From assembly GCA_020636315.1 (NCBI GenBank), contig JACJYA010000019.1:58576-122575 (forward strand): DNA of 64,000 bases. Reading direction: 5' to 3'. Under the pieces are notes generated by a model. It was not told the origin of the DNA. It was given only the letters and a program-made list of their open reading frames with translations, and searched no databases. Each line of letters opens with the position of its first letter. The stretch's first letter is position 1. The stretch comes from Lewinellaceae bacterium (GTDB lineage Bacteria > Bacteroidota > Bacteroidia > Chitinophagales > Saprospiraceae). Position numbers and translations under genes: made by a program. Below are positions 8,524 through 16,951 of this stretch, in pieces.

Positions 8524-8575
8524 AATCGTTACAAAAGTAATGATTACAAAAGTAATGATTACTTTTGTAACGATT
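8524..8575. promoter_or_regulatory. 18-bp perfect palindrome containing three -7-type promoter boxes
   Basis: AATCGTTACAAAAGTAAT (8524-8541) is the exact reverse complement of 8558-8575. The 16-nt spacer repeats GATTACAAAAGTAAT once more. TACTTTTG, which fits the Bacteroidota -7 consensus TAnnTTTG, occurs on the plus strand at 8560-8567 and on the minus strand at 8532-8539 and 8547-8554. The site lies between the divergent genes starting at 8407 and 8609. It could be a shared promoter/operator or a cruciform-forming repeat. No TTG -33 box is correctly spaced on the plus strand. Confidence 0.6.
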
Positions 8576-8608
8576 TCTTCAAAACCACCAATCTGCAAAG
8601 CTGAATAT

Positions 8609-9733
8609 ATGAAATACCTGTCCACTATCCTCGCTTTCTCTGCCCTGCCCTTTTTTCTGCCCGCCCAAAATGTTATCACCGGCTCCATCAACTATGAAGG
8701 GGTAGAACGCGGCTACCGCCTGTATGTCCCTCCCGCCGCCAACTCCGGCCAGGCGCTTCCGCTGGTATTCAACCTCCACGGCTATGGATCCAACGCCGCG
8801 CAGCAGGAGTTCTATTCCGGGATGAACATGGTGGCCGACACGGCGGGGTTCTTCGCCTGCTACCCCAACGGCAGGGGCAGCGCCTGGAACGTAGGCTGGG
8901 ACTTTGGCAGCACCGCCGATGACGTCGGGTTCATCAGCGCCCTGATCGACGAGTTGGCGGCCAACTATGAGATCGACCCTCAGCGCATCTATTCCTGCGG
9001 CATGTCCAACGGGGGCTTCATGAGCTACCGGCTGGCCTGCGAGCTCAATACCCGAATCGCGGCCATCGCTTCGGTAACAGGCAGTATGGTGCCCTCCTAT
9101 TTTAACAACTGCAACCCCGGCAGGGCAGTGCCCGTCATGGAAATACACGGTACGGCAGACGACATCGTACCCTACGAAGGAGAACCCGGCCTCAGCGTAA
9201 ACATCGACACGGTCGTTCACTTCTGGGCGGAAAACAATTCCTGCGACCTCAACCCGGCTGCCGAGAACCTGCCCGATGCCTCTCTTCTGGACGGCTCCAC
9301 TGTCACCCGGTTCGACTACAACGATTGTGAAAACGGCCATCGGGTATCCCTCCTCCGGGTCATCGGCGGGGGGCACACCTGGCCGGGCGCCATCTTCAAT
9401 ATCGGCGCCACCAACCAGGATATAAACGCCAGCGTGGAGATCTGGCGCTTCTTCAGCCAGTTTACGCTGGGAGAAATTTCCTCATTGGAGGAGGCGGCAG
9501 AAACGGCTCCTATTCTGAATTTATTTCCCAACCCCACAGCGGGCCTGATCCAACTAAAACCCGGCGCCGGCCCGTTACAGGTTATTGTTTACAATGCCGT
9601 AGGGCAGCCCCTGCTCCAGGAACAGCTCTCCGGAGCCGCAACGCTGGATGTTTCCGGCTGGCGCCCGGGCATCTACTTTGTGGAAGCCAGGTCAGCGAAG
9701 GGCAGGGAGGTATTCAGATTGGTAAAGAGGTAA
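8609..9733 (+). CDS. Secreted polyhydroxybutyrate-depolymerase/feruloyl-esterase-type hydrolase with T9SS type A tail
   Basis: A 374-aa alpha/beta hydrolase of the LpqC/PHB depolymerase family. The ATG at 8609 opens a signal peptide ending near PAQ; longer in-frame starts read through the upstream palindrome and are rejected. The family oxyanion loop is PLVFNLHGYGSN, the nucleophile is Ser133 in GMSNGG, the acid lies in HGTADDIVPYEG and the histidine in GGGHTWPG, so the triad appears complete. The last 75 residues (LFPNPTAGLIQL ... GIYFVEARS ... FRLVKR) are a type A T9SS sorting domain, so the enzyme should be surface-anchored or released. The substrate may be a polyester, a feruloylated polysaccharide or another acyl ester; it cannot be read from sequence. 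Confidence 0.88.
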   Translation: MKYLSTILAFSALPFFLPAQNVITGSINYEGVERGYRLYVPPAANSGQALPLVFNLHGYGSNAAQQEFYSGMNMVADTAGFFACYPNGRGSAWNVGWDFGSTADDVGFISALIDELAANYEIDPQRIYSCGMSNGGFMSYRLACELNTRIAAIASVTGSMVPSYFNNCNPGRAVPVMEIHGTADDIVPYEGEPGLSVNIDTVVHFWAENNSCDLNPAAENLPDASLLDGSTVTRFDYNDCENGHRVSLLRVIGGGHTWPGAIFNIGATNQDINASVEIWRFFSQFTLGEISSLEEAAETAPILNLFPNPTAGLIQLKPGAGPLQVIVYNAVGQPLLQEQLSGAATLDVSGWRPGIYFVEARSAKGREVFRLVKR

Positions 9734-9744
9734 CGCCAGGGGGA

Positions 9745-9840
9745 GGAAAGTTAAAATAAGTGTGTTCCCGTTGTGCTAAACGCTGGTTTCCAGAAACCCA
9801 GAAACCAGAAAACCAGAAACCAGAAACTATGAACAGTCCC
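9745..9840 (-). repeat. Dispersed intergenic element, copy 2 (inverted)
   Basis: On the minus strand it starts GGGACTGTTCATAG at 9840 and passes through four TTTCTGG-type heptamers and the TGGAAACCAGCG core. It continues through AACACACTTATTTTAACT and ends near 9745. It matches the copy at 6731-6829 along its whole length with substitutions and heptamer-number differences. It begins 11 bp after the esterase stop codon. Confidence 0.82.
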
Positions 9841-9926
9841 TGCCGGGGCGGCGCGTAACTTACTCTTAAAAACCGTAATCCGTAAACCATATTCCGTTAA
9901 TCAAATTCCTTTATCTTACCCCAAAA

Positions 9927-10985
9927 ATGCCCACCACCTATCAACGCATCCAAAAACAAACCACCTTCTCTCCCCCTGAAGGCTGGCTGCGCATCCGCAC
10001 TATCGACATGCACACCGGTGGAGAGCCACTGCGGGTGATCCTCAGCGGTTTCCCGGAATTGAAGGGCAGCAACGTCCTGGAATACCGGCGCTACGTGCGT
10101 GATAATTACGACCACCTGCGCCGTGCTCTCATGCACGAACCGCGCGGCCATGCCGATATGTACGGCTGCCTTTTGCTCCCACCCAACAATGAAGAGGCCG
10201 ACTTCGGCATCCTTTTCCTCCACAACGAAGGCTACAGCACCATGTGCGGGCACGCCACCATCGCCATTGCCATTCTGGCGGTGCAGATGGGATGGGTAGA
10301 ACCACGGGAACCGGAAACACCCGTCGTGATCGATGCGCCCTGCGGCCGCCTGGAGGCATTCGTGAAGGTTGAGAAGGGGGAAGTACTGGAGGCCTATTTC
10401 CTCGGTGTCCCCTCATTTGTCGTTGGCCTGGATCTCCAAACAACTGTACCTGAACTCGGGACAATACAATATGACCTGGCCTATGGCGGCGCCTTTTACG
10501 CCTACATTGACGCAGGACAACTGGGGCTGGAGCTCACTCCCGCCAACTACCGCCGCCTCATTCAGGCCGGCATGCAGGCCAAACGGGCGGTGATGGCGTC
10601 CTCTCAGCCCGTCGAACACCCTTTTGAGAAGGACCTCAGCTTCCTCTACGGCGTCATCTTCATCGGCGGCCCGGTAACCGCAGGCATAGACAGCCGAAAT
10701 GTCTGCATCTTCGCCGAAGGAGAGGTGGACCGGTGCCCTACGGGGTCAGGAGTGTCCGGGCGGCTGCCCATCCACTATGCACAGGGGGAGATCGCAATCG
10801 GAGAAACGATGACGGTGGAAAGTATTACCGGCAGCGTTTTCAGGGGAACCATCGTCCGTGAAGAAAAATACGGGCCCTACCTGGCCGTCATCCCGAAAGT
10901 GGAAGGAACGGCCTTCATCACCGGACAGCACGAATTCCTCATCGATCCGAAAGACCCCTTCCGCCACGGCTTCTTCCTCCGCTAA
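9927..10985 (+). CDS. Probable trans-3-hydroxy-L-proline dehydratase (proline racemase family)
   Basis: A 352-aa member of the proline racemase fold. IDMHTGGEPLR near residue 26 and the first catalytic cysteine in TMCGHATIAI (Cys107) are present. The second motif, which carries the other catalytic cysteine in racemases and epimerases (DRSPCGTG), here reads DRCPTGSGVSG, with threonine (Thr272) at that position. A Cys/Thr pair is the signature of the trans-3-hydroxy-L-proline dehydratases such as human L3HYPDH, which make delta1-pyrroline-2-carboxylate. A cysteine two residues earlier (Cys270) is unlikely to substitute. Function is by family and key residue. No other hydroxyproline-catabolic gene is adjacent; the following gene is a UbiD-type decarboxylase in the same direction, 125 bp away. 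Confidence 0.82.
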   Translation: MPTTYQRIQKQTTFSPPEGWLRIRTIDMHTGGEPLRVILSGFPELKGSNVLEYRRYVRDNYDHLRRALMHEPRGHADMYGCLLLPPNNEEADFGILFLHNEGYSTMCGHATIAIAILAVQMGWVEPREPETPVVIDAPCGRLEAFVKVEKGEVLEAYFLGVPSFVVGLDLQTTVPELGTIQYDLAYGGAFYAYIDAGQLGLELTPANYRRLIQAGMQAKRAVMASSQPVEHPFEKDLSFLYGVIFIGGPVTAGIDSRNVCIFAEGEVDRCPTGSGVSGRLPIHYAQGEIAIGETMTVESITGSVFRGTIVREEKYGPYLAVIPKVEGTAFITGQHEFLIDPKDPFRHGFFLR

Positions 10986-11018
10986 CTTCTGACACTTTTC
11001 TTACCAACTTTGGGTGAT

Positions 11019-11026
11019 TATCTTTG
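11019..11026 (+). promoter_or_regulatory. Probable -7 promoter box of the UbiD-family gene
   Basis: TATCTTTG, 85 bp before the ATG at 11111. Its -33 region (around 10996, TTTTC) is poor. The octamer is identical to boxes upstream of actA and of three T9SS surface-protein genes in this window. Confidence 0.4.
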
Positions 11027-11061
11027 TTGCGTTGGGGTAATCAGTGACGGGAAAGCGGCCG

Positions 11062-11105
11062 CACTTTTACACTTTTACACTTTTACACATTCACCCTTTT
11101 ACACC
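11062..11105. repeat. Octamer tandem repeat CACTTTTA in the UbiD leader
   Basis: Three exact CACTTTTA units (11062-11085) are followed by diverged units ending TTTTACACC at 11105. The array stops 5 bp before the UbiD ATG. It would therefore lie in the ribosome-binding region of the mRNA. Confidence 0.88.
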
Positions 11106-11110
11106 AGATT

Positions 11111-12940
11111 ATGTCCTACCACAGCATGATGCATGCCGCCCGCGACCTGGAAGCGAACGGCAAACTGGCGAGAATAAAAATAGAGGTTGACCCGAACCTG
11201 GAGATGGCCGAGATCCACCGCCGCGTCTATGAAGCCAACGGGCCTGCCCTGTTCTTCGAGCGGGTGAAAGGCAGCCCCTTCCCTGCCCTGTCCAACATAT
11301 ACGGTACTTTCGAACGGACGGAATTCCTCTTCCGCCATACTCTGAAGAAAGTGCAGAAAGTGATAGAGCTGAAAGCCGACCCGGCTAATTTCTTCAAAAA
11401 CCCATTCCGATATGCTTCGGCGCCCTTTACAGCTCTTTCCGCCCTGCCGACGCGCAAACGCTTTGGCGCTCCAATTCTCCACGGAAGAACAACAGTAAGC
11501 CAGCTCCCCCAGGTTAAATCGTGGCCCATGGACGGCGGCGCCTTTGTCACCCTGCCGCAGGTACTCACCCTGCCGCCGGGCAGCCGCAACATCATGCAGT
11601 CCAACCTGGGCATGTACCGCATTCAGCTTTCGGGCAACGAATACCTACCGGATAAAGAGGTGGGTATGCACTATCAGCTCCACCGGGGCATCGGCATTCA
11701 CCACACCCAATACAAGGAGAGCGAGGAGCCTTTTCGCGCCTCCGTTTTCATCGGCGGGCCTCCTTCCCACGCCTTTGCCGCCATCATGCCGCTTCCCGAA
11801 GGGCTGTCCGAACTGACCTTTGCCGGCATGCTGGGCGGGAGGCGTTTTCGGTACGTATGGCATCACGGGCATCTTTTATCCGCCGACGCCGATTTTGTGA
11901 TCACCGGTATCATCCGCAAAGGGGAAAAGAAACCGGAAGGCCCCTTCGGCGACCACCTGGGGTATTACAGCCTGCAACACGATTTTCCCGTCATGGAAGT
12001 GGAAAATGTGTATTACCGGAAGAACGCCGTCTGGCACTTCACCGTTGTGGGGCGCCCGCCCCAGGAAGACTCCAGCTTTGGTTACCTCATCCACGAGCTG
12101 GTTAAATTGCTTACTCCTCAGGAGTTTCCTGGTATTGTAGAGATCAACGCCGTGGATGCCGCCGGAGTCCATCCTCTTTTGCTGGCCATCGGAAGTGAAC
12201 GGTACATGCCTTTCCGGGAACGTAAACCGGAAGAGATCCTCACTCAGGCCAACCGCATCCTCGGCTCCGGCCAGACCTCGCTGGCCAAGTTCCTCTTCAT
12301 CGCCGCCCGGGGAGACAGCCCCGGGCTCAACACTCACGATATTGCCGGCTTCTTCCGGCATATACTGGAGCGCGTGGACTGGACGCGGGACCTCCATTTC
12401 CAGACAAAAACCACTATTGATACACTCGATTATTCCGGCACCGGCTGGAATGCCGGCTCCAAAGTAGTCGTTGCCTGCTGCGGAGATAAAAAACGGGAAC
12501 TGGCCGTCACCTTACCCGATGGTTTCAGCCTGCCGGCGGGCTTTCACCATCCAAGATTTGCCCTGCCGGGTATCCTCGCCATTGAGGGGCCGGGCTTTAC
12601 GGATGAAAGCTCCTACAAAGACGGTGAACTGCTGGGCAAGGACCTGGAGCGGTTTCCAATGGATGGCATTCCCATGATCGTCCTGTGCGATGACAGCGAA
12701 TTTGCCAGTGCAACCCTGAACAACTTCCTCTGGGTAGCTTTTACGCGGGCAAACCCTTCTCATGACATTCACGGGGTAAAACCATTCACCGAGCACAAGC
12801 ACTGGGGCTGCCGGGGGCCGGTAATCATTGACGCCCGCATCAAACCCCATCATGCACCGCCTCTGGTCGAGGATAAAAAAGTGAAAGAGAAGGTGGATCG
12901 ATTGTTTGCGAAAGGGGGAGAACTGGAAGGATTGGGATGA
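11111..12940 (+). CDS. UbiD family decarboxylase
   Basis: A 609-aa member of the UbiD family, whose members use prenylated FMN to decarboxylate or carboxylate unsaturated and aromatic acids. The family hallmark is EGPFGDHLGYYS at about 276-288, with the catalytic glutamate/aspartate pattern. The N-terminal LARIKIEVDPNLEMAEIHRRV and the C-terminal CRGPVIIDARIKPHH are also typical. At 609 aa it is about 110 residues longer than E. coli UbiD. The long form is common in Bacteroidota, where its substrate is generally unassigned. The prFMN-making UbiX is not in the window. The stop codon at 12938-12940 abuts the stop of the converging membrane-protein gene with no spacer. Confidence 0.9.
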   Translation: MSYHSMMHAARDLEANGKLARIKIEVDPNLEMAEIHRRVYEANGPALFFERVKGSPFPALSNIYGTFERTEFLFRHTLKKVQKVIELKADPANFFKNPFRYASAPFTALSALPTRKRFGAPILHGRTTVSQLPQVKSWPMDGGAFVTLPQVLTLPPGSRNIMQSNLGMYRIQLSGNEYLPDKEVGMHYQLHRGIGIHHTQYKESEEPFRASVFIGGPPSHAFAAIMPLPEGLSELTFAGMLGGRRFRYVWHHGHLLSADADFVITGIIRKGEKKPEGPFGDHLGYYSLQHDFPVMEVENVYYRKNAVWHFTVVGRPPQEDSSFGYLIHELVKLLTPQEFPGIVEINAVDAAGVHPLLLAIGSERYMPFRERKPEEILTQANRILGSGQTSLAKFLFIAARGDSPGLNTHDIAGFFRHILERVDWTRDLHFQTKTTIDTLDYSGTGWNAGSKVVVACCGDKKRELAVTLPDGFSLPAGFHHPRFALPGILAIEGPGFTDESSYKDGELLGKDLERFPMDGIPMIVLCDDSEFASATLNNFLWVAFTRANPSHDIHGVKPFTEHKHWGCRGPVIIDARIKPHHAPPLVEDKKVKEKVDRLFAKGGELEGLG

Positions 12941-13300
12941 TCACACCAGTTCGTCGTCATCCCAGGTTTTGCGTTTGGGCTTTTCCAGTTCCCGAAGTTC
13001 GAGCTCATCTTCCCCTGAGGGCCCGGCTTCCAGGCGGCGCATCTCCCGTTCGGCCTCCCGCTCTTCCCATTCTTCATCAATGGGGCCGACACCGGGGAAG
13101 CCAAAAACCTTAAAATATTTCACGGCAAGCCCGATCCCCATCCCAAGAATGGGCCACATGAACCACCAGGTGCCGAAAGAAGTTAACAGGTTGAGCAGGA
13201 AAAAAAATATACCCAAAACAACGAAAATGCCCAGCCGGCGATAAAACCTTTTCTTTTCGCGAACCCGGCTGCGGGCCATCATATAGTCGTAATCAGACAT
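12941..13300 (-). CDS. 2TM-domain membrane protein
   Basis: A 119-aa protein with a basic amphipathic N-terminus (ARSRVREKKRFYRRL), two membrane helices (about 22-42 and 46-64) separated by a short Trp-containing turn (FGTWWFMWP), and a strongly acidic cytoplasmic tail. This is the 2TM domain, frequent in Bacteroidota and of unknown function, sometimes fused to histidine kinases. Here it stands alone. It converges end-to-end with the UbiD gene. The ATG at 13300 is the only sensible start. Confidence 0.82.
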   Translation of the reverse strand: MSDYDYMMARSRVREKKRFYRRLGIFVVLGIFFFLLNLLTSFGTWWFMWPILGMGIGLAVKYFKVFGFPGVGPIDEEWEEREAEREMRRLEAGPSGEDELELRELEKPKRKTWDDDELV

Positions 13301-13387
13301 GAAGGAACAGTTTTGATGGAATGAACCCCTATAATACAGGAATTATAAATTACAGGGTTTCAATTCAATAGCCCCAAGTTAATGGGG

Positions 13388-13759
13388 TTAGGCCTTGGTT
13401 GCAAGTTTATCCGACGAAAAGAAAGCCTGCCTCGCCAGGCTACCCGTCCAGGCGCCCAAACCACCAAACAGGCCACCGAAAAAAGCAGTCAGCAACACCA
13501 TCATATCCGGCCCCAGCCCGCCGAAGAGCCCCCCCATTCTGGCCGCCAGTATCCCATCGTTAAGGGCGTTAAAATAGGCGGCATTGCCCCCCCACAACAA
13601 AGCTGCTCCCAGAAATCCGGCAAGAAAAGCCTCTCCCGGGGAAAAACGAAACCCCGGAGCCAGCAGGAATGCGGCCAGCGGCAGGGTCCACCAGGGCAGG
13701 TAGTATTGCAGCAAGCCTCCCAGGAAGATAAGGGCCAGGATGTAAACGATGATCTTCAT
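13388..13759 (-). CDS. Small polytopic membrane protein
   Basis: A 123-aa hydrophobic protein from the ATG at 13759. The frame extends upstream to 13903, but those 48 residues have no membrane-protein character and cross a tandem repeat. Three or four helices are visible, with a Gly-rich last pair (GGLFGGLGPDMMVLLTAFFGGLFGGLGAWTG). The family is not recognised. It lies 143 bp downstream of the penicillin acylase gene on the same strand. Confidence 0.65.
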   Translation of the reverse strand: MKIIVYILALIFLGGLLQYYLPWWTLPLAAFLLAPGFRFSPGEAFLAGFLGAALLWGGNAAYFNALNDGILAARMGGLFGGLGPDMMVLLTAFFGGLFGGLGAWTGSLARQAFFSSDKLATKA

Positions 13760-13830
13760 AAGTTTTTGATTATCAAATTTTTCTGTCTCACTAATTGTGC
13801 CCATGTACTTAAAAGAAAACGGCTGCCAGT

Positions 13831-13863
13831 CATTTACACTTATACACTTTTCCACATTTCCAC
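13831..13863. repeat. Degenerate octamer repeat
   Basis: Successive units TTTACACT, TATACACT, TTTCCACA and TTTCCACA. The composition resembles the CACTTTTA array at 11062. It lies about 70 bp upstream of the small membrane protein gene that starts at 13759. Confidence 0.6.
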
Positions 13864-13902
13864 AAATAGGGCCAAACTGTCCGGTGGTGTAGTGCAGCCG
13901 CA

Positions 13903-16332
13903 TTATTCACCCGGCTCAAACTCCGCCACAAGGCGCACCGGCTGGCGTTGGTCGCCGGGGCCGTACATCAGGAAAAGTTCATTGTATTCTCCCGCCGCCC
14001 ATTGCCGGACCATATTCTGGTAATACGGGCTGCCCGGGTTGCCCGACTGGCCGCCGGGATAAACACCATAGGCCTGCACCGGATCACCCAGTTCCACGAT
14101 CATCCGCCAGGAAGGGCCATGCGTCTCCTTAATGGCATTGGGAGCATCTCCGAACCCGCCGACATCAAGAAAACCGGTGGAAAAAGGCTCTATCCGCGCC
14201 AGATGGCCAATGTGGGTATTTTTATAGGCGCCCCAGTCTTCCGCCGGCTCTTCTTTCATGACTTCCTCCAGGGCCAGCAGGGCCACATCGGAGGCGGATT
14301 CCCGCTTTTCGGTCCCTTGCAGGTCAAAGATCACGTGATCCGGCCGGTTGCGGAGCAGGGACAGGAGCAGCCATTTTTCGGGAATGATCACCTCTACGGA
14401 ATCCGACAAGGAATAAAGTTCATCGAAAGTGAGGCGCCGGGCCTCATTCAGCCAGCGGTCGAAAAGCACCGGGGCAGTTTTTTCTTTATCGAACCGGAAA
14501 TCCCATTGCCGCAACGCTTCCACGTCGGGATGAGTACGCAGAGTGGAAGCAGTGGAGTCCAGCAGCGCCAGCAATACCGGCGCCCCTTCCTCCCCCAGGA
14601 TACTGTAATTATCCAATTGCAGCCCCTTCATATCTTCCACTGTTATATTCTTCATCTCCTCCAGGCGGCGGTTGATGTAACGCCCCCGGTAGTTGTCAAA
14701 CTTTCCATTGTAGTAATAGGGATAGTCCGGCCCGGTTGAGTTTTGGTTGGCCGAGGAAACAAACCCCCGCTCCGGGTTGCGCACCTGAGGGATCTGGTTC
14801 CGGGGAATGAAGCCGTACCAGGCATTATCCGGGTCACTTCCATCCTGGACAAAACGCCCCTGCTCCTTTCTCTTCAGAGGAAGGCTGCCGTTCACTGTGA
14901 TCGCGATATCACCATATTTGCCGGCAAAAACGAAATTCTGCGCCGGGCTTTCAAAAGCCTTCAATGCCTCCGTGTAATCATCGATGTTCTCTCCTCTCAT
15001 CAAACGAAGAAAAGTGCCAATCTCATAGAATGGTTTATCCTCGGGAGCATCAAGGGCGACCCAGTGCATGGCCATATCCTGTTCAGGCCCTTCTCCTTCA
15101 TATACCACCGGCCCCCAGGCTGTATATTTTACTGTATCCAGCACCGGCTTATCCCGGCCCCGCACTTTGATCACCTCCACCAGGTAGCTAACCGCCTTTT
15201 TTTCTCCTCCGTAGAAATAGGTTTCTTTTGCTTTATCAGCCCACTTCACCTCATACCAGTCCAGCACATCATGGCTTACATTCGTTACTCCCCAGGCAAT
15301 ATTCTCATTAAATCCGATGATGATCCCCGGAATTCCCGGAAGAGAAACCCCATAGGAATTCATACCCGGTACTGACAACTGAACTTCATACCATATTGCG
15401 GGAAGGTTGAGCTCAAGGTGAGGGTCATTGCACAGAATGGGGCGGCCCGATGCTGTTTTGCTTCCGCTCACCGCCCAATTGTTGCTGCCGATGCCCTCCG
15501 GCGCCTGAGGCAACTGCCGGTGCAGGATCAAATCGCTCATCATTTCGGGCGAGGCGGGCGTTTCATGCTCCAGAGGTAGTTTTTCAAAATCCCAGGCAAC
15601 TGTTTCCGGAATGACCGGCGATTGCCTGGGGTTGTATTCCGGGAACAACTGGGCAAAAAGCTCTTCCCCCAGCAAGTTGAAAGTATTCGTAGCCGGAATG
15701 TCATAACTGCGGAAACAAAGTTTTTCTGCCATAAACTTAAAGAAGACGGCACACTTCAGAGGCTCCCAGGCTTCGGGAGCATAGCCCATCAGTTTAAACT
15801 CCAGCGGATAATCTGCCGGGCGAAGGCTGCCGATATAAGCATTGACCCCTTCTGAATAGGCTTCCAGGACCTCCAGTTCATCCGGCGCACGGCTCCAGGC
15901 CTTAAGAGCGTTCTCTGCCGCCAGCAACATTCCTTTTCTACGCTGCGTCCGGTCGTATTCCAGGGCCCGCTCACCGATCAGCTCAGATATGCGGCCAACA
16001 GCCGCCCGGGTGGTGAAGTCCATCTGCCACAGCCGGTCCCTGGCGGTAACATACCCCTGAACGAAGGCGGCATCGTGCAGGTTCAGGGCAAAGATGTGAG
16101 GCACCATCCGTTCGTCATAGGCCACCCGGGCCGGCGAATGCAATCCGGGAAAAGCCGGGAGGGCCCAATCCGTACCAGTTTCCACAGGGTCCGCATTCTG
16201 CCAGAAACCGGTAAAAGGGCTGAACAAAGGGCCTGTAGCGGGAAGGGGAAAACCGAGAGGCTGGTGTGTATTGGCCAGGACAGCCAGCACACAGGTAAGC
16301 AGGGCGGCAGCCAGAAACTTTACGATCCGCAT
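13903..16332 (-). CDS. Penicillin acylase family hydrolase (N-terminal nucleophile)
   Basis: An 809-aa exported Ntn-hydrolase. The ATG at 16332 (MRIVKFLAAALLT) gives a signal peptide; the frame is open 17 codons further upstream. The precursor should self-cleave before Ser283, in GIG-SNNWAVSG, creating the small and large subunits. The large-subunit landmarks NDPHLELNLPAIWYE, GIPGIIIGFNENIAWGVTNV and, near the end, PGGQSGNPGSPYYQNMVRQW are all present. The family hydrolyses amide bonds of beta-lactams, acyl-homoserine lactones and other acylated amines. Which of these applies here cannot be decided. It is flanked by a small lipoprotein gene read in the opposite direction, 63 bp away. Confidence 0.93.
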   Translation of the reverse strand: MRIVKFLAAALLTCVLAVLANTHQPLGFPLPATGPLFSPFTGFWQNADPVETGTDWALPAFPGLHSPARVAYDERMVPHIFALNLHDAAFVQGYVTARDRLWQMDFTTRAAVGRISELIGERALEYDRTQRRKGMLLAAENALKAWSRAPDELEVLEAYSEGVNAYIGSLRPADYPLEFKLMGYAPEAWEPLKCAVFFKFMAEKLCFRSYDIPATNTFNLLGEELFAQLFPEYNPRQSPVIPETVAWDFEKLPLEHETPASPEMMSDLILHRQLPQAPEGIGSNNWAVSGSKTASGRPILCNDPHLELNLPAIWYEVQLSVPGMNSYGVSLPGIPGIIIGFNENIAWGVTNVSHDVLDWYEVKWADKAKETYFYGGEKKAVSYLVEVIKVRGRDKPVLDTVKYTAWGPVVYEGEGPEQDMAMHWVALDAPEDKPFYEIGTFLRLMRGENIDDYTEALKAFESPAQNFVFAGKYGDIAITVNGSLPLKRKEQGRFVQDGSDPDNAWYGFIPRNQIPQVRNPERGFVSSANQNSTGPDYPYYYNGKFDNYRGRYINRRLEEMKNITVEDMKGLQLDNYSILGEEGAPVLLALLDSTASTLRTHPDVEALRQWDFRFDKEKTAPVLFDRWLNEARRLTFDELYSLSDSVEVIIPEKWLLLSLLRNRPDHVIFDLQGTEKRESASDVALLALEEVMKEEPAEDWGAYKNTHIGHLARIEPFSTGFLDVGGFGDAPNAIKETHGPSWRMIVELGDPVQAYGVYPGGQSGNPGSPYYQNMVRQWAAGEYNELFLMYGPGDQRQPVRLVAEFEPGE

Positions 16333-16395
16333 ATTGTTTGGAATGTGGTTTTCAATCAGAAAATACTTAATCTCCTGTTGCAAAACACTAAAAGT

Positions 16396-16950
16396 ATGAA
16401 AAAAAATATTCTCTTCAATATACTGTGGCTACTCCTGGCTGCCTGTCACGGGGGAGGACAGCAGCCCGAAGCTACTTCTCCAAACCCAAGCTACCGAACG
16501 ACGGCTCCCTCTCTTCTCTTCTTCAGGAATATGCGCAGCAGTTTTTACGAACAAACCGAACAGCCCGGCACCCGGATCGAGCTCTACCGGCTGAGAAAAT
16601 TCAACCGCCTGAAGCCGGCTCCCGTGCTGGTCCCGGTTATTGCCAACAACTGGCTGGAAGATGAGGCCTACCTCCTCCTCGAACAGGGAGGAGCCAACAA
16701 CCGCCTGGCGTCTCCCATTACCATAAAGTGGCTATCGGAAGGGGACACCGGGGTTTACCGGTTAGAACGGCCTACGGCAGAAGGGCAGTACAAACTCGCT
16801 CTGGAACTCAACGAGAGCATACAGGCTGGGCACCAACTGCAGGCCCTGGCCCCGGATTCCACCTGGGCCCCGATTTTTGAAGGCAGTGATATCCGAAGTT
16901 ATTTTACCACAACGGCCCGGGATTACCTGAGGCTGACGGAGGCATTGTAG
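16396..16950 (+). CDS. Uncharacterised lipoprotein
   Basis: A 184-aa protein with a lipoprotein signal: a basic start, a hydrophobic stretch and the lipobox LLAAC (Cys17), then a Gly- and Gln-rich linker. The ATG at 16396 is chosen because it starts the signal; the frame is open much further upstream, antisense to the acylase gene. The mature part is mixed alpha/beta without a domain I recognise. It is divergent from the penicillin acylase gene and converges with yaaA, the two stops being 1 bp apart. Confidence 0.7.
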   Translation: MKKNILFNILWLLLAACHGGGQQPEATSPNPSYRTTAPSLLFFRNMRSSFYEQTEQPGTRIELYRLRKFNRLKPAPVLVPVIANNWLEDEAYLLLEQGGANNRLASPITIKWLSEGDTGVYRLERPTAEGQYKLALELNESIQAGHQLQALAPDSTWAPIFEGSDIRSYFTTTARDYLRLTEAL

Positions 16951-16951
16951 G

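Noticed and set aside
11062..11105. CRISPR-like array
   Set aside because: Units are 8 bp with no spacers, and no cas gene is in the window; it is a simple tandem repeat. The same holds for 3004-3048.
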